Below are positions 26,770 to 39,419 of a stretch of DNA of 64,000 bases, in pieces (the first letter of the stretch is position 1; every line of letters begins with the position of its first letter). This DNA comes from Cladorhizidae sp. MBARI D1340-BT2 (Eukaryota > Porifera > Demospongiae > Poecilosclerida > Cladorhizidae), in NCBI GenBank assembly GCA_028752905.1, contig JAQNBH010000132.1, positions 1 through 64,000 on the forward strand, written 5' to 3'. A program made the position numbers and the translations under genes. The notes under the pieces are model-generated. The model was not told the DNA's origin, did not search any database, and saw only the letters and a list, made by a program, of their open reading frames with translations.

Positions 26770-27640
26770 GTTTGGGTGAAGCACCAGAGAAGGTTACTTA
26801 CAACCAGCTGTTAGCAATACTTGTTTGGGTGAAGTACCAGAGAAGGTTACTTACAACCAGCTGTTAGAAATACTTGTTTGGGTGAAGCACCAGAGAAGGT
26901 TACTTACAACCAGCTGTTAGCAATACTTGTTTGGGTGAAGCACCAGAGAAGGTTACTTACAACCAGCTACTTGTTAGCAATACTTGTTTGGGTGAAGCAC
27001 CAGAGAAGGTTACTTACAACCAGCTACTTGTTAGCAATACTTGTTTGGGTGAAGCACCAGAGAAGGTTACTTACAACCAGCTGTTAGAAATACTTGTTTG
27101 GGTGAAGCACCAGAGAAGGTTACTTACAACCAGCTGTTAGCAATACTTGTTTAGGTGAAGCACCAGAGAAGGTTACTTACAACCAGCTGTTAGCAATACT
27201 TGTTTGGGTGAAGCACCAGAGAAGGTTACTTACAACCAGCTACTTGTTAGCAATACTTGTTTGGGTGAAGCACCAGAGAAGGTTACTTACAACCAGCTGT
27301 TAGAAATACTTGTTTGGGTGAAGCACCAGAGAAGGTTACTTACAACCAGTTGTTAGCAATACTTGTTTGGGTGAAGCACCAGAGAAGGTTACTTACAACC
27401 AGCTGTTAGCAATACTTGTTTGGGTGAAGCACCAGAGAAGGTTACTTACAACCAGCTGTTAGCAATACTTGTTTGGGTGAAGCACCAGAGAAGGTTACTT
27501 ACAACCAGCTACTTGTTAGCAATACTTGTTTGGGTGAAGCACCAGAGAAGGTTACTTACAACCAGCTACATGTTAGCAATACTTGTTTGGGTGAAGCACC
27601 AGAGAAGGTTACTTACAACCAGCTGTTAGCAATACTTGTT
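26770..27640. repeat. Array A block shared with 46273-47143 (copy 1)
   Basis: The cassette starting at 26878 and the CTACTTG-then-CTACATG monomer pair starting at 27420 match those at 46381 and 46923 at a constant offset of 19503 bp. Point differences (GGTGAAGTACC near 26830, TTTAGGTGAAG near 27151, CCAGTTGTTAG near 27346) are private to this copy. The cassette order is common in the array, so the long-range link rests mainly on the shared CTACATGTTAGCAAT monomer. Confidence 0.65.
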
Positions 27641-30600
27641 TGGGTGAAGCACCAGAGAAGGTTACTTACAACCAGCTGTTAGAAATACTTGTTTGGGTGA
27701 AGCACCAGAGAAGGTTACTTACAACCAGCTGTTAGCAATACTTGTTTGGGTGAAGCACCAGAGAAGGTTACTTACAACCAGCTACTTGTTAGCAATACTT
27801 GTTTGGGTGAAGCACCAGAGAAGGTTACTTACAACCAGCTACTTGTTAGCAATACTTGTTTGGGTGAAGCACCAGAGAAGGTGTACTTACAACCAGCTGT
27901 TAGCAATACTTGTTTGGGTGAAGCACCAGAGAAGGTTACTTACAACCAGCTGTTAGAAATACTTGTTTGGGTGAAGCACCAGAGAAGGTTACTTACAACC
28001 AGCTGTTAGCAATACTTGTTTGGGTGAAGCACCAGAGAAGGTTACTTACAACCAGCTGTTAGCAATACTTGTTTGGGTGAAGCACCAGAGAAGGTTACTT
28101 ACAACCAGCTACTTGTTAGCAATACTTGTTTGGGTGAAGAACCAGAGAAGGTTACTTACAACCAGCTGTTAGCAATACTTGTTTGGGTGAAGCACCAGAG
28201 AAGATTACTTACAACCAGCTGTTAGTAATACTTGTTTGGGTGAAGCACCAGAGAAGGTTACTTACAACCAGCTGTTAGCAATACTTGTTTGGGTGAAGCA
28301 CCAGAGAAGGTTACTTACAACCAGCTGTTAGCAATACTTGTTTGGGTGAAGCACCAGAGAAGGTTACTTACAACCAGCTGTTAGCAATACTTGTTTGGGT
28401 AAAGCACCAGAGAAGGTTACTTACAACCAGCTGTTAGCAATACTTGTTTGGGTGAAGCACCAGAGAAGGTTACTTACAACCAGCTGTTAGCAATACTTGT
28501 TTGGGTGAAGCACCAGAGAAGGTTACTTACAACCAGCTGTTAGCAATACTTGTTTGGGTGAAGCACCAGAGAAGATTACTTACAACCAGCTGTTAGCAAT
28601 ACTTGTTTGGGTGAAGCACCAGAGAAGGTTACTTACAACCAGCTGTTAGCAATACTTGTTTGGGTGAAGCACCAGAGAAGGTTACTTACATACAACCAGC
28701 TGTTAGCAATACTTGTTTGGGTGAAGCACCAGAGAAGGTTACTTACAACCAGCTGTTAGCAATACTTGTTTGGGTGAAGCACCAGAGAAGGTTACTTACA
28801 ACCAGCTGTAAGCAATACTTGTTTGGGTGAAGCACCAGAGAAGGTTACTTACAACCAGCTGTTAGCAATACTTGTTTGGGTGAAGCACCAGAGAAGGTTA
28901 CTTACAACCAGCTGTTAGCAATACTTGTTTGGGTGAAGCACCAGAGAAGGTTACTTACAACCAGCTGTTAGCAATACTTGTTTGGGTGAAGCACCAGAGA
29001 AGGTTACTTACAACCAGCTGTTAGCAATACTTGTTTGGGTGAAGCACCGAGAAGGTTACTTACAACCAGCTGTTAGAAATACTTGTTTGGGTGAAGCACC
29101 AGAGAAGGTTACTTACAACCAGCTGTTAGCAATACTTGTTTGGGTGAAGCACCAGAGAAGGTTACTTACAACCAGCTACTTGTTAGCAATACTTGTTTGG
29201 GTGAAGCACCAGAGAAGGTTACTTACAACCAGCTACTTGTTAGCAATACTTGTTTGGGTGAAGCACCAGAGAAGGTTACTTACAACCAGCTGTTAGAAAT
29301 ACTTGTTTGGGTGAAGCACCAGAGAAGGTTACTTACAACCAGCTGTTAGCAATACTTGTTTGGGTGAAGCACCAGAGAAGGTTACTTACAACCAGCTGTT
29401 AGCAATACTTGTTTGGGTGAAGCACCAGAGAAGGTTACTTACAACCAGCTTTTAGCAATACTTGTTTGGGTGAAGCACCAGAGAAGGTTACTTACAACCA
29501 GCTGTTAGCAATACTTGTTTGGGTGAAGCACCAGAGAAGGTTACTTACAACCAGCTGTTAGCAATACTTGTTTGGGTGAAGCACCAGAGAAGGTTACTTA
29601 CAACCAGCTGTTAGCAATACTTGTTTGGGTGAAGCACCAGAGAAGGTTACTTACAACCAGCTGTTAGCAATACTTGTTTGGATGAAGCACCAGAGAAGGT
29701 TACTTACAACCAGCTGTTAGCAATACTTGTTTGGGTGAAGTACCAGAGAAGGTTACTTACAACCAGCTGTTAGCAATACTTGTTTGGGTGAAGCACCAGA
29801 GAAGGTTACTTACAACCAGCTGTTAGCAATACTTGTTTGGGTGAAGCACCAGAGAAGGTTACTTACAACCAGCTGTTAGCAATACTTGTTTGGGTGAAGC
29901 ACCAGAGAAGTTCTACTTACAACCAGCTGTTAGCAATACTTGTTTGGGTGAAGCACCAGAGAAGGTTACTTACAACCAGCTGTTAGCAATACTTGTTTGG
30001 GTGAAGCACCAGAGAAGTTCTACTTACAACCAGCTGTTAGCAATACTTGTTTGGGTGAAGCACCAGAGAAGGTTACTTACAACCAGCTGTTAGCAATACT
30101 TGGGTGAAGCACCAGAGAAGGTTACTTACAACCAGCTGTTAGCAATACTTGGGTGAAGCACCAGAGAAGGTTACTTACAACCAGCTGTTAGCAATACTTG
30201 TTTGGGTGAAGCACCAGAGAAGGTTACTTACAACCAGCTGTTAGCAATACTTGTTTGGGTGAAGCACCAGAGAAGTTGTACTTACAACCAGCTGTTAGCA
30301 ATACTTGTTTGGGTGAAGCACAAGAGAAGGTTACTTACAACCAGCTGTTAGCAATACTTGTTTGGGTGAAGCACCAGAGAAGTTCTACTTACAACCAGCT
30401 GTTAGCAATACTTGTTTGGGTGAAGCACCAGAGAAGGTTACTTACAACCAGCTGTTAGCAATACTTGTTTGGGTGAAGCACCAGAGAAGTTCTACTTACA
30501 ACCAGCTGTTAGCAATACTTGTTTGGGTGAAGCATCAGAGAAGGTTACTTACAACCAGCTGTTAGCAATACTTGTTTGGGTGAAGCACCAGAGAAGGTTA

Positions 30601-33600
30601 CTTACAACCAGCTGTTAGCAATACTTGTTTGGGTGAAGCACCAGAGAAGGTTACTTACAACCAGCTGTTAGCAACACTTGTTTGGGTGAAGCACCAGAGA
30701 AGGTTACTTACAACCAGCTGTTAGCAATACTTGTTTGGGTGAAGCACCAGAGAAGTTCTACTTACAACCAGCTGTTAGCAATACTTGGGTGAAGCACCAG
30801 AGAAGTTCTACTTACAACCAGCTGTTAGCAATACTTGGGTGAAGCACCAGAGAAGGTTACTTACAACCAGCTGTTAGCAATACTTGTTTGGGTGAAGCAC
30901 CAGAGAAGGTTACTTGCAACCAGCTGTTAGCAATACTTGTTTGGGTGAAGCACCAGAGAAGTTCTACTTACAACCAGCTGTTAGCAATACTTGTTTGGGT
31001 GAAGCACCAGAGAAGGTTACTTACAACCAGCTGTTAGAAATACTTGTTTGGGTGAAGCACCAGAGAAGGTTACTTACAACCAGCTGTTAGCAATACTTGT
31101 TTGGGTGAAGCACCAGAGAAGGTTACTTACAACCAGCTGTTAGCAATACTTGTTTGGGTGAAGCACCAGAGAAGGTTACTTACAACCAGCTGTTAGCAAT
31201 ACTTGTTTGGGTGAAGCACCAGAGAAGGTTACTTACAACCAGCTGTTAGCAATACTTGTTTGGGTGAAGCACCAGAGAAGGTTACTTACAACCAGCTGTT
31301 AGCAATACTTGTTTGGGTGAAGCACCAGAGAAGGTTACTTACAACCAGCTGTTAGCAATACTTGTTTGGGTGAAGCACCAGAGAAGGTTACTTACAACCA
31401 GCTGTTAGCAATACTTGGGTGAAGCACCAGAGAAGGTTACTTACAACCAGCTGTTAGCAATACTTGTTTGGGTGAAGCACCAGAGAAGGTTACTTACAAC
31501 CAGCTACTTGTTAGCAATACTTGTTTGGGTGAAGCACCAGAGAAGGTTACTTACAACCAGCTACTTGTTAGCAATACTTGTTTGGGTGAAGCACCAGAGA
31601 AGGTTACTTACAACCAGCTGTTAGCAATACTTGTTTGGGTGAAGCACCAGAGAAGGTTACTTACAACCAGCTGTTAGCAATACTTGTTTGGGTGAAGCAC
31701 CAGAGAAGGTTACTTACAACCAGCTGTTAGCAATACTTGTTTGGGTGAAGCACCAGAGAAGGTTACTTACAACCAGCTGTTAGCAATACTTGTTTGGGTG
31801 AAGCACCAGAGAAGGTTACTTACAACCAGCTGTTAGCAATACTTGGGTGAAGCACCAGAGAAGGTTACTTACAACCAGCTGTTAGCAATACTTGTTTGGG
31901 TGAAGCACCAGAGAAGGTTACTTACAACCAGCTGTTAGCAATACTTGTTTGGGTGAAGCACCAGAGAAGATTACTTACAACCAGCTGTTAGCAATACTTG
32001 TTTGGGTGAAGCACCAGAGAAGGTTACTTACAACCAGCTACTTGTTAGCAATACTTGTTTGGGTGAAGCACCAGAGAAGGTTACTTACAACCAGCTGTTA
32101 GAAATACTTGTTTGGGTGAAGCACCAGAGAAGGTTACTTACAACCAGCTGTTAGCAATACTTGTTTGGGTGAAGCACCAGAGAAGGTTACTTACAACCAG
32201 CTGTTAGCAATACTTGTTTGGGTGAAGCACCAGAGAAGGTTACTTACAACCAGCTGTTAGCAATACTTGTTTGGGTGAAGCACCAGAGAAGGTTACTTAC
32301 AACCAGCTGTTAGCAATACTTGTTTGGGTGAAGCACCAGAGAAGTTCTACTTACAACCAGCTGTTAGCAATACTTGTTTGGGTGAAGCACCAGAGAAGGT
32401 TACTTACAACCAGCTGTTAGCAATACTTGTTTGGGTGAAGCACCAGAGAAGTTCTACTTACAACCAGCTGTTAGCAATACTTGTTTGGGTGAAGCACCAG
32501 AGAAAGTTACTTACAAACAGCTGTTAGCAATACTTGGGTGAAGCACCAGAGAAGGTTACTTACAACCAGCTGTTAGCAATACTTGGGTGAAGCACCAGAG
32601 AAGGTTACTTACAACCAGCTGTTAGCAATACTTGTTTGGGTGAAGCACCAGAGAAGGTTACTTACAACCAGCTGTTAGCAATACTTGTTTGGGTGAAGCA
32701 CCAGAGAAGTTCTACTTACAACCAGCTGTTAGCAATACTTGTTTGGGTGAAGCACCAGAGAAGGTTACTTACAACCAGCTGTTAGCAATACTTGTTTGGG
32801 TGAAGCACCAGAGAAGTTCTACTTACAACCAGCTGTTAGCAATACTTGTTTGGGTGAAGCACCAGAGAAGGTTACTTACAACCAGCTGTTAGCAATACTT
32901 GTTTGGGTGAAGCACCAGAGAAGTTCTACTTACAACCAGCTGTTAGCAATACTTGTTTGGGTGAAGCACCAGAGAAGGTTACTTACAACCAGCTGTTAGC
33001 AATACTTGTTTGGGTGAAGCACCAGAGAAGGTTACTTACAACCAGCTGTTAGCAATACTTGTTTGGGTGAAGCACCAGAGAAGGTTACTTACAACCAGCT
33101 GTTAGCAATACTTGTTTGGGTGAAGCACCAGAGAAGGTTACTTACAACCAGCTGTTAGCAATACTTGGGTGAAGCACCAGAGAAGGTTACTGACAACCAG
33201 CTGTTAGCAATACTTGTTTGGGTGAAGCACCAGAGAAGGTTACTTACAACCAGCTGTTAGCAACACTTGTTTGGGTGAAGCACCAGAGAAGGTTACTTAC
33301 AACCAGCTGTTAGCAATACTTGGGTGAAGCACCAGAGAAGGTTACTTACAACCAGCTGTTAGCAATACTTGTTTGGGTGAAGCACCAGAGAAGGTTACTT
33401 ACAACCAGCTGTTAGCAACACTTGTTTGGGTGAAGCACCAGAGAAGGTTACTTACAACCAGCTGTTAGCAATACTTGTTTGGGTGAAGCACCAGAGAAGT
33501 TCTACTTACAACCAGCTGTTAGCAATACTTGGGTGAAGCACCAGAGAAGTTCTACTTACAACCAGCTGTTAGCAATACTTGGGTGAAGCACCAGAGAAGG

Positions 33601-35149
33601 TTACTTACAACCAGCTGTTAGCAATACTTGTTTGGGTGAAGCACCAGAGAAGGTTACTTACAACCAGCTGTTAGCAATACTTGTTTGGGTGAAGCACCAG
33701 AGAAGTTCTACTTACAACCAGCTGTTAGCAATACTTGTTTGGGTGAAGCACCAGAGAAGGTTACTTACAACCAACTACTTGTTAGCAATACTTGTTTGGG
33801 TGAAGCAACAGAGAAGGTTACTTACAACCAGCTGTTAGAAATACTTGTTTGGGTGAAGCACCAGAGAAGGTTACTTACAACCAGCTGTTAGCAATACTTG
33901 GGTGAAGCACCAGAGAAGGTTACTTACAACCAGCTGTTAGCAATACTTGTTTGGGTGAAGCACCAGAGAAGGTTACTTACAACCAGCTACTTGTTAGCAA
34001 TACTTGTTTGGGTGAAGCACCAGAGAAGGTTACTTACAACCAGCTGTTAGAAATACTTGTTTGGGTGAAGCACCAGAGAAGGTTACTTACAACCAGTTGT
34101 TAGCAATACTTGTTTGGGTGAAGCACCAGAGAAGGTTACTTACAACCAGCTGTTAGCAATACTTGTTTGGGTGAAGCACCAGAGAAGGTTACTTACAACC
34201 AGCTGTTAGCAATACTTGTTTGGGTGAAGCACCAGAGAAGGTTACTTACAACCAGCTGTTAGCAATACTTGTTTGGGTGAAGCACCAGAGAAGATTACTT
34301 ACAACCAGCTGTTAGCAATACTTGTTTGGGTGAAGCACCAGAGAAGGTTACTTACAACCAGCTGTTAGCAATACTTGTTTGGGTGAAGCACCAGAGAAGG
34401 TTACTTACAACCAGCTGTTAGCAATACTTGTTTGGGTGAAGCACCAGAGAAGGTTACTTACAACCAGCTGTTAGCAATACTTGTTTGGGTGAAGCACCAG
34501 AGAAGGTTACTTACAACCAGCTGTTAGCAATACTTGTTTGGGTGAAGCACCAGAGAAGGTTACTTACAACCAGCTGTTAGCAATACTTGTTTGGGTGAAG
34601 CACCAGAGAAGGTTACTTACAACCAGCTGTTAGAAATACTTGTTTGGGTGAAGCACCAGAGAAGGTTACTTACAACCAGCTGTTAGCAATACTTGTTTGG
34701 GTGAAGCACCAGAGAAGGTTACTTACAACCAGCTACTTGTTAGCAATACTTGTTTGGGTGAAGCACCAGAGAAGGTTACCTACAACCAGCTACTTGTTAG
34801 CAATACTTGTTTGGGTGAAGCACCAGAGCAGGTTACTTACAACCAGCTGTTAGAAATACTTGTTTGGGTGAAGCACCAGAGAAGGTTACTTACAACCAGC
34901 TGTTAGCAATACTTGTTTGGGTGAAGCACCAGAGAAGGTTACTTACAACCAGCTGTTAGCAATACTTGTTTGGGTGAAGCACCAGAGAAGGTTACTTACA
35001 ACCAGCTACTTGTTAGCAATACTTGTTTGGGTGAAGCACCAGAGAAGGTTACTTACAACCAGCTGTTAGAAATACTTGTTTGGGTGAAGCACCAGAGAAG
35101 GTTACTTACAACCAGCTGTTAGCAATACTTGTTTGGGTGAAGCACCAGA

Positions 35150-36102
35150 GGTTACTTACAACCAGCTGTTAGCAATACTTGTTTGGGTGAAGCACCAGAG
35201 AAGGTTACTTACAACCAGCTGTTAGCAATACTTGTTTGGGTGAAGCACCAGAGAAGGTTACTTACAACCAGCTGTTAGCAATACTTGTTTGGGTGAAGCA
35301 CCAGAGAAGGTTACTTACAACCAGCTGTTAGCAATACTTGTTTGGGTGAAGCACCAGAGAAGGTTACTTACAACCAGCTGTTAGCAATACTTGTTTGGGT
35401 GAAGCACCAGAGAAGGTTACTTACAACCAGCTGTTAGCAATACTTGTTTGGGTGAAGCACCAGAGAAGTTCTACTTACAACCAGCTGTTAGCAATACTTG
35501 TTTGGGTGAAGCACCAGAGAAGTTCTACTTACAACCAGCTGTTAGCAATACTTGTTTGGGTGAAGCACCAGAGAAGGTTACTTACAACCAGCTGTTAGCA
35601 ATACTTGTTTGGGTGAAGCACCAGAGAAGGTTACTTACAACCAGCTGTTAGCAATACTTGTTTGGGTGAAGCACCAGAGAAGGTTACTTACAACCAGCTG
35701 TTAGCAATACTTGTTTGGGTGAAGCACCAGAGAAGGTTACTTACAACCAGCTGTTAGCAATACTTGTTTGGGTGAAGCACCAGAGAAGGTTACTTACAAC
35801 CAGCTGTTAGCAATACTTGTTTGGGTGAAGCACCAGAGAAGGTTACTTACAACCAGCTGTTAGCAATACTTGTTTGGGTGAAGCACCAGAGAAGGTTATT
35901 TACAACCAGCTGTTAGCAATACTTGTTTGGGTGAAGCACCAGAGAAGTTCTACTTACAACCAGCTGTTAGCAATACTTGTTTGGGTGAAGCACCAGAGAA
36001 GGTTACTTACAACCAGCTGTTAGCAATACTTGGGTGAAGCACCAGAGAAGGTTACTTACAACCAGCTGTTAGCAATACTTGTTTGGGTGAAGCACCAGAG
36101 AA
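35150..36102. repeat. 18-monomer higher-order unit of 953 bp, copy 1
   Basis: Variants recur at +953 bp: two successive GTTCTA monomers at about 35466 and 35520, GAAGGTTATTTAC at 35891, a third GTTCTA monomer at 35946 and a short ACTTGGGTGAAG monomer near 36028. The length is fully explained: 18 monomers of 53 bp, plus three single-base gains from GTTCTA, minus four for the short monomer, is 953. Boundaries are approximate because the flanking monomers are plain. Confidence 0.9.
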
Positions 36103-37055
36103 GGTTACTTACAACCAGCTGTTAGCAATACTTGTTTGGGTGAAGCACCAGAGAAGGTTACTTACAACCAGCTGTTAGCAATACTTGTTTGGGTGAAGCA
36201 CCAGAGAAGGTTACTTACAACCAGCTGTTAGCAATACTTGTTTGGGTGAAGCACCAGAGAAGGTTACTTACAACCAGCTGTTAGCAATACTTGTTTGGGT
36301 GAAGCACCAGAGAAGGTTACTTACAACCAGCTGTTAGCAATACTTGTTTGGGTGAAGCACCAGAGAAGGTTACTTACAACCAGCTGTTAGCAATACTTGT
36401 TTGGGTGAAGCACCAGAGAAGTTCTACTTACAACCAGCTGTTAGCAATACTTGTTTGGGTGAAGCACCAGAGAAGTTCTACTTACAACCAGCTGTTAGCA
36501 ATACTTGTTTGGGTGAAGCACCAGAGAAGGTTACTTACAACCAGCTGTTAGCAATACTTGTTTGGGTGAAGCACCAGAGAAGGTTACTTACAACCAGCTG
36601 TTAGCAATACTTGTTTGGGTGAAGCACCAGAGAAGGTTACTTACAACCAGCTGTTAGCAATACTTGTTTGGGTGAAGCACCAGAGAAGGTTACTTACAAC
36701 CAGCTGTTAGCAATACTTGTTTGGGTGAAGCACCAGAGAAGGTTACTTACAACCAGCTGTTAGCAATACTTGTTTGGGTGAAGCACCAGAGAAGGTTACT
36801 TACAACCAGCTGTTAGCAATACTTGTTTGGGTGAAGCACCAGAGAAGGTTATTTACAACCAGCTGTTAGCAATACTTGTTTGGGTGAAGCACCAGAGAAG
36901 TTCTACTTACAACCAGCTGTTAGCAATACTTGTTTGGGTGAAGCACCAGAGAAGGTTACTTACAACCAGCTGTTAGCAATACTTGGGTGAAGCACCAGAG
37001 AAGGTTACTTACAACCAGCTGTTAGCAATACTTGTTTGGGTGAAGCACCAGAGAA
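36103..37055. repeat. 18-monomer higher-order unit of 953 bp, copy 2
   Basis: The partner landmarks are GTTCTA monomers at about 36419 and 36473, GAAGGTTATTTAC at 36844, GTTCTA at 36899 and the short monomer at 36981. No difference from copy 1 was noticed within the unit apart from a 3-base deletion at the outer edge of copy 1 (CACCAGAGGTTAC near 35148). Confidence 0.9.
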
Positions 37056-37080
37056 GGTTACTTACAACCAGCTGTTAGCA

Positions 37081-37680
37081 ATACTTGTTTGGGTAAAGCA
37101 CCAGAGAAGGTTACTTACAACCAGCTGTTAGCAATACTTGTTTGGGTGAAGCACCAGAGAAGGTTACTTACAACCAGCTACTTGTTAGCAATACTTGTTT
37201 GGGTGAAGCAACAGAGAAGGTTACTTACAACCAGCTGTTAGAAATACTTGTTTGGGTGAAGCACCAGAGAAGGTTACTTACAACCAGCTGTTAGCAATAC
37301 TTGTTTGGGTGAAGCACCAGAGAAGGTTACTTACAACCAGCTGTTAGCAATACTTGTTTGGGTGAAGCACCAGAGAAGGTTACTTACAACCAGCTGTTAG
37401 CAATACTTGTTTGGGTGAAGCACCAGAGAAGTTCTACTTACAACCAGCTGTTAGCAATACTTGTTTGGGTGAAGCACCAGAGAAGGTTACTTACAACCAG
37501 CTGTTAGCAATACTTGTTTGGGTGAAGCACCAGAGAAGTTCTACTTACAACCAGCTGTTAGCAATACTTGTTTGGGTGAAGCACCAGAGAAGGTTACTTA
37601 CAACCAGCTGTTAGCAATACTTGGGTGAAGCACCAGAGAAGGTTACTTACAACCAGCTGTTAGCAATACTTGGGTGAAGC
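37081..37680. repeat. Array A block shared with 8271-8870 (copy 2)
   Basis: This copy carries GGGTAAAGCA at 37091, GAAGCAACAGAG at about 37207, the GTTAGAAATAC monomer, two GTTCTA monomers and two short monomers, all at +28810 bp from copy 1. The conserved spacing shows block-level exchange over nearly 29 kb, or descent from one ancestral macro-unit. Confidence 0.85.
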
Positions 37681-38199
37681 ACCAGAGAAGGTTACTTACA
37701 ACCAGCTGTTAGCAATACTTGTTTGGGTGAAGCACCAGAGAAGGTTACTTACAACCAGCTGTTAGCAATACTTGTTTGGGTGAAGCACCAGAGAAGGTTA
37801 CTTACAACCAGCTACTTGTTAGCAATACTTGTTTGGGTGAAGCACCAGAGAAGGTTACTTACAACCAGCTGTTAGAAATACTTGTTTGGGTGAAGCACCA
37901 GAGAAGGTTACTTACAACCAGCTGTTAGCAATACTTGTTTGGGTGAAGCACCAGAGGTTACTTACAACCAGCTGTTAGCAATACTTGTTTGGGTGAAGCA
38001 CCAGAGAAGGTTACTTACAACCAGCTGTTAGCAATACTTGTTTGGGTGAAGCACCAGAGAAGGTTACTTACAACCAGCTGTTAGCAATACTTGTTTGGGT
38101 GAAGCACCAGAGAAGGTTACTTACAACCAGCTGTTAGCAATACTTGTTTGGGTGAAGCACCAGAGAAGGTTACTTACAACCAGCTGTTAGCAATACTTG

Positions 38200-38970
38200 T
38201 TTGGGTGAAGCACCAGAGAAGGTTACTTACAACCAGCTGTTAGCAATACTTGTTTGGGTGAAGCACCAGAGAAGTTCTACTTACAACCAGCTGTTAGCAA
38301 TACTTGTTTGGGTGAAGCACCAGAGAAGGTTACTTACAACCAGCTGTTAGCAATACTTGTTTGGGTGAAGCACCAGAGAAGTTCTACTTACAACCAGCTG
38401 TTAGCAATACTTGTTTGGGTGAAGCACCAGAGAAATTCTACTTACAACCAGCTGTTAGCAATACTTGTTTGGGTGAAGCACCAGAGAAGGTTACTTACAA
38501 CCAGCTGTTAGCAATACTTGTTTGGGTGAAGCACCAGAGAAGGTTACTTAGAACCAGCTGTTAGCAATACTTGTTTGGGTGAAGCACCAGAGAAGGTTAC
38601 TTACAACCAGCTGTTAGCAATACTTGTTTGGGTGAAGCACCAGAGAAGGTTACTTACAACCAGCTGTTAGCAATACTTGTTTGGGTGAAGCACCAGAGAA
38701 GGTTACTTACAACCAGCTGTTAGCAATACTTGTTTGGGTGAAGCACCAGAGAAGGTTACTTACAACCAGCTGTTAGCAATACTTGTTTGGGTGAAGCACC
38801 AGAGAAGGTTACTTACAACCAGCTGTTAGCAATACTTGTTTGGGTGAAGCACCAGAGAAGTTCTACTTACAACCAGCTGTTAGCAATACTTGTTTGGGTG
38901 AAGCACCAGAGAAGGTTACTTACAACCAGCTGTTAGCAATACTTGGGTGAAGCACCAGAGAAGGTTACTT
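38200..38970. repeat. Diverged third copy related to the 953-bp unit
   Basis: GTTCTA monomers at about 38272 and 38860 and a short monomer at 38941 match the 953-bp unit, first at an offset of 1853 and then 1960 bp, so two extra monomers lie inside. One of the extra monomers has GAAATTCTAC (about 38432), a private change. A CACCAGAGGTTAC deletion near 37950 corresponds to the one near 35148 at +2806 bp, which links the flanks of this copy and copy 1. Confidence 0.7.
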
Positions 38971-39419
38971 ACAACCAGCTGTTAGCAATACTTGTTTGGG
39001 TGAAGCACCAGAGAAGGTTACTTACAACCAGCTGTTAGCAATACTTGTTTGGGTGAAGCACCAGAGAAGTTCTACTTACAACCAGCTGTTAGCAATACTT
39101 GTTTAGGTGAAGCACCAGAGAAGGTTACTTACAACCAGCTGTTAGCAATACTTGTTTGGGTGAAGCACCAGAGAAGTTCTACTTACAACCAGCTGTTAGC
39201 AATACTTGTTTGGGTGAAGCACCAGAGAAGGTTACTTACAACCAGCTGTTAGCAATACTTGGGTGAAGCACCAGAGAAGGTTACTTACAACCAGCTGTTA
39301 GCAATACTTGGGTGAAGCACCAGAGAAGGTTACTTACAACCGCTGTTAGCAATACTTGTTTGGGTGAAGCACCAGAGAAGGTTACTTACAACCAGCTGTT
39401 AGCAATACTTGTTTGGGTG

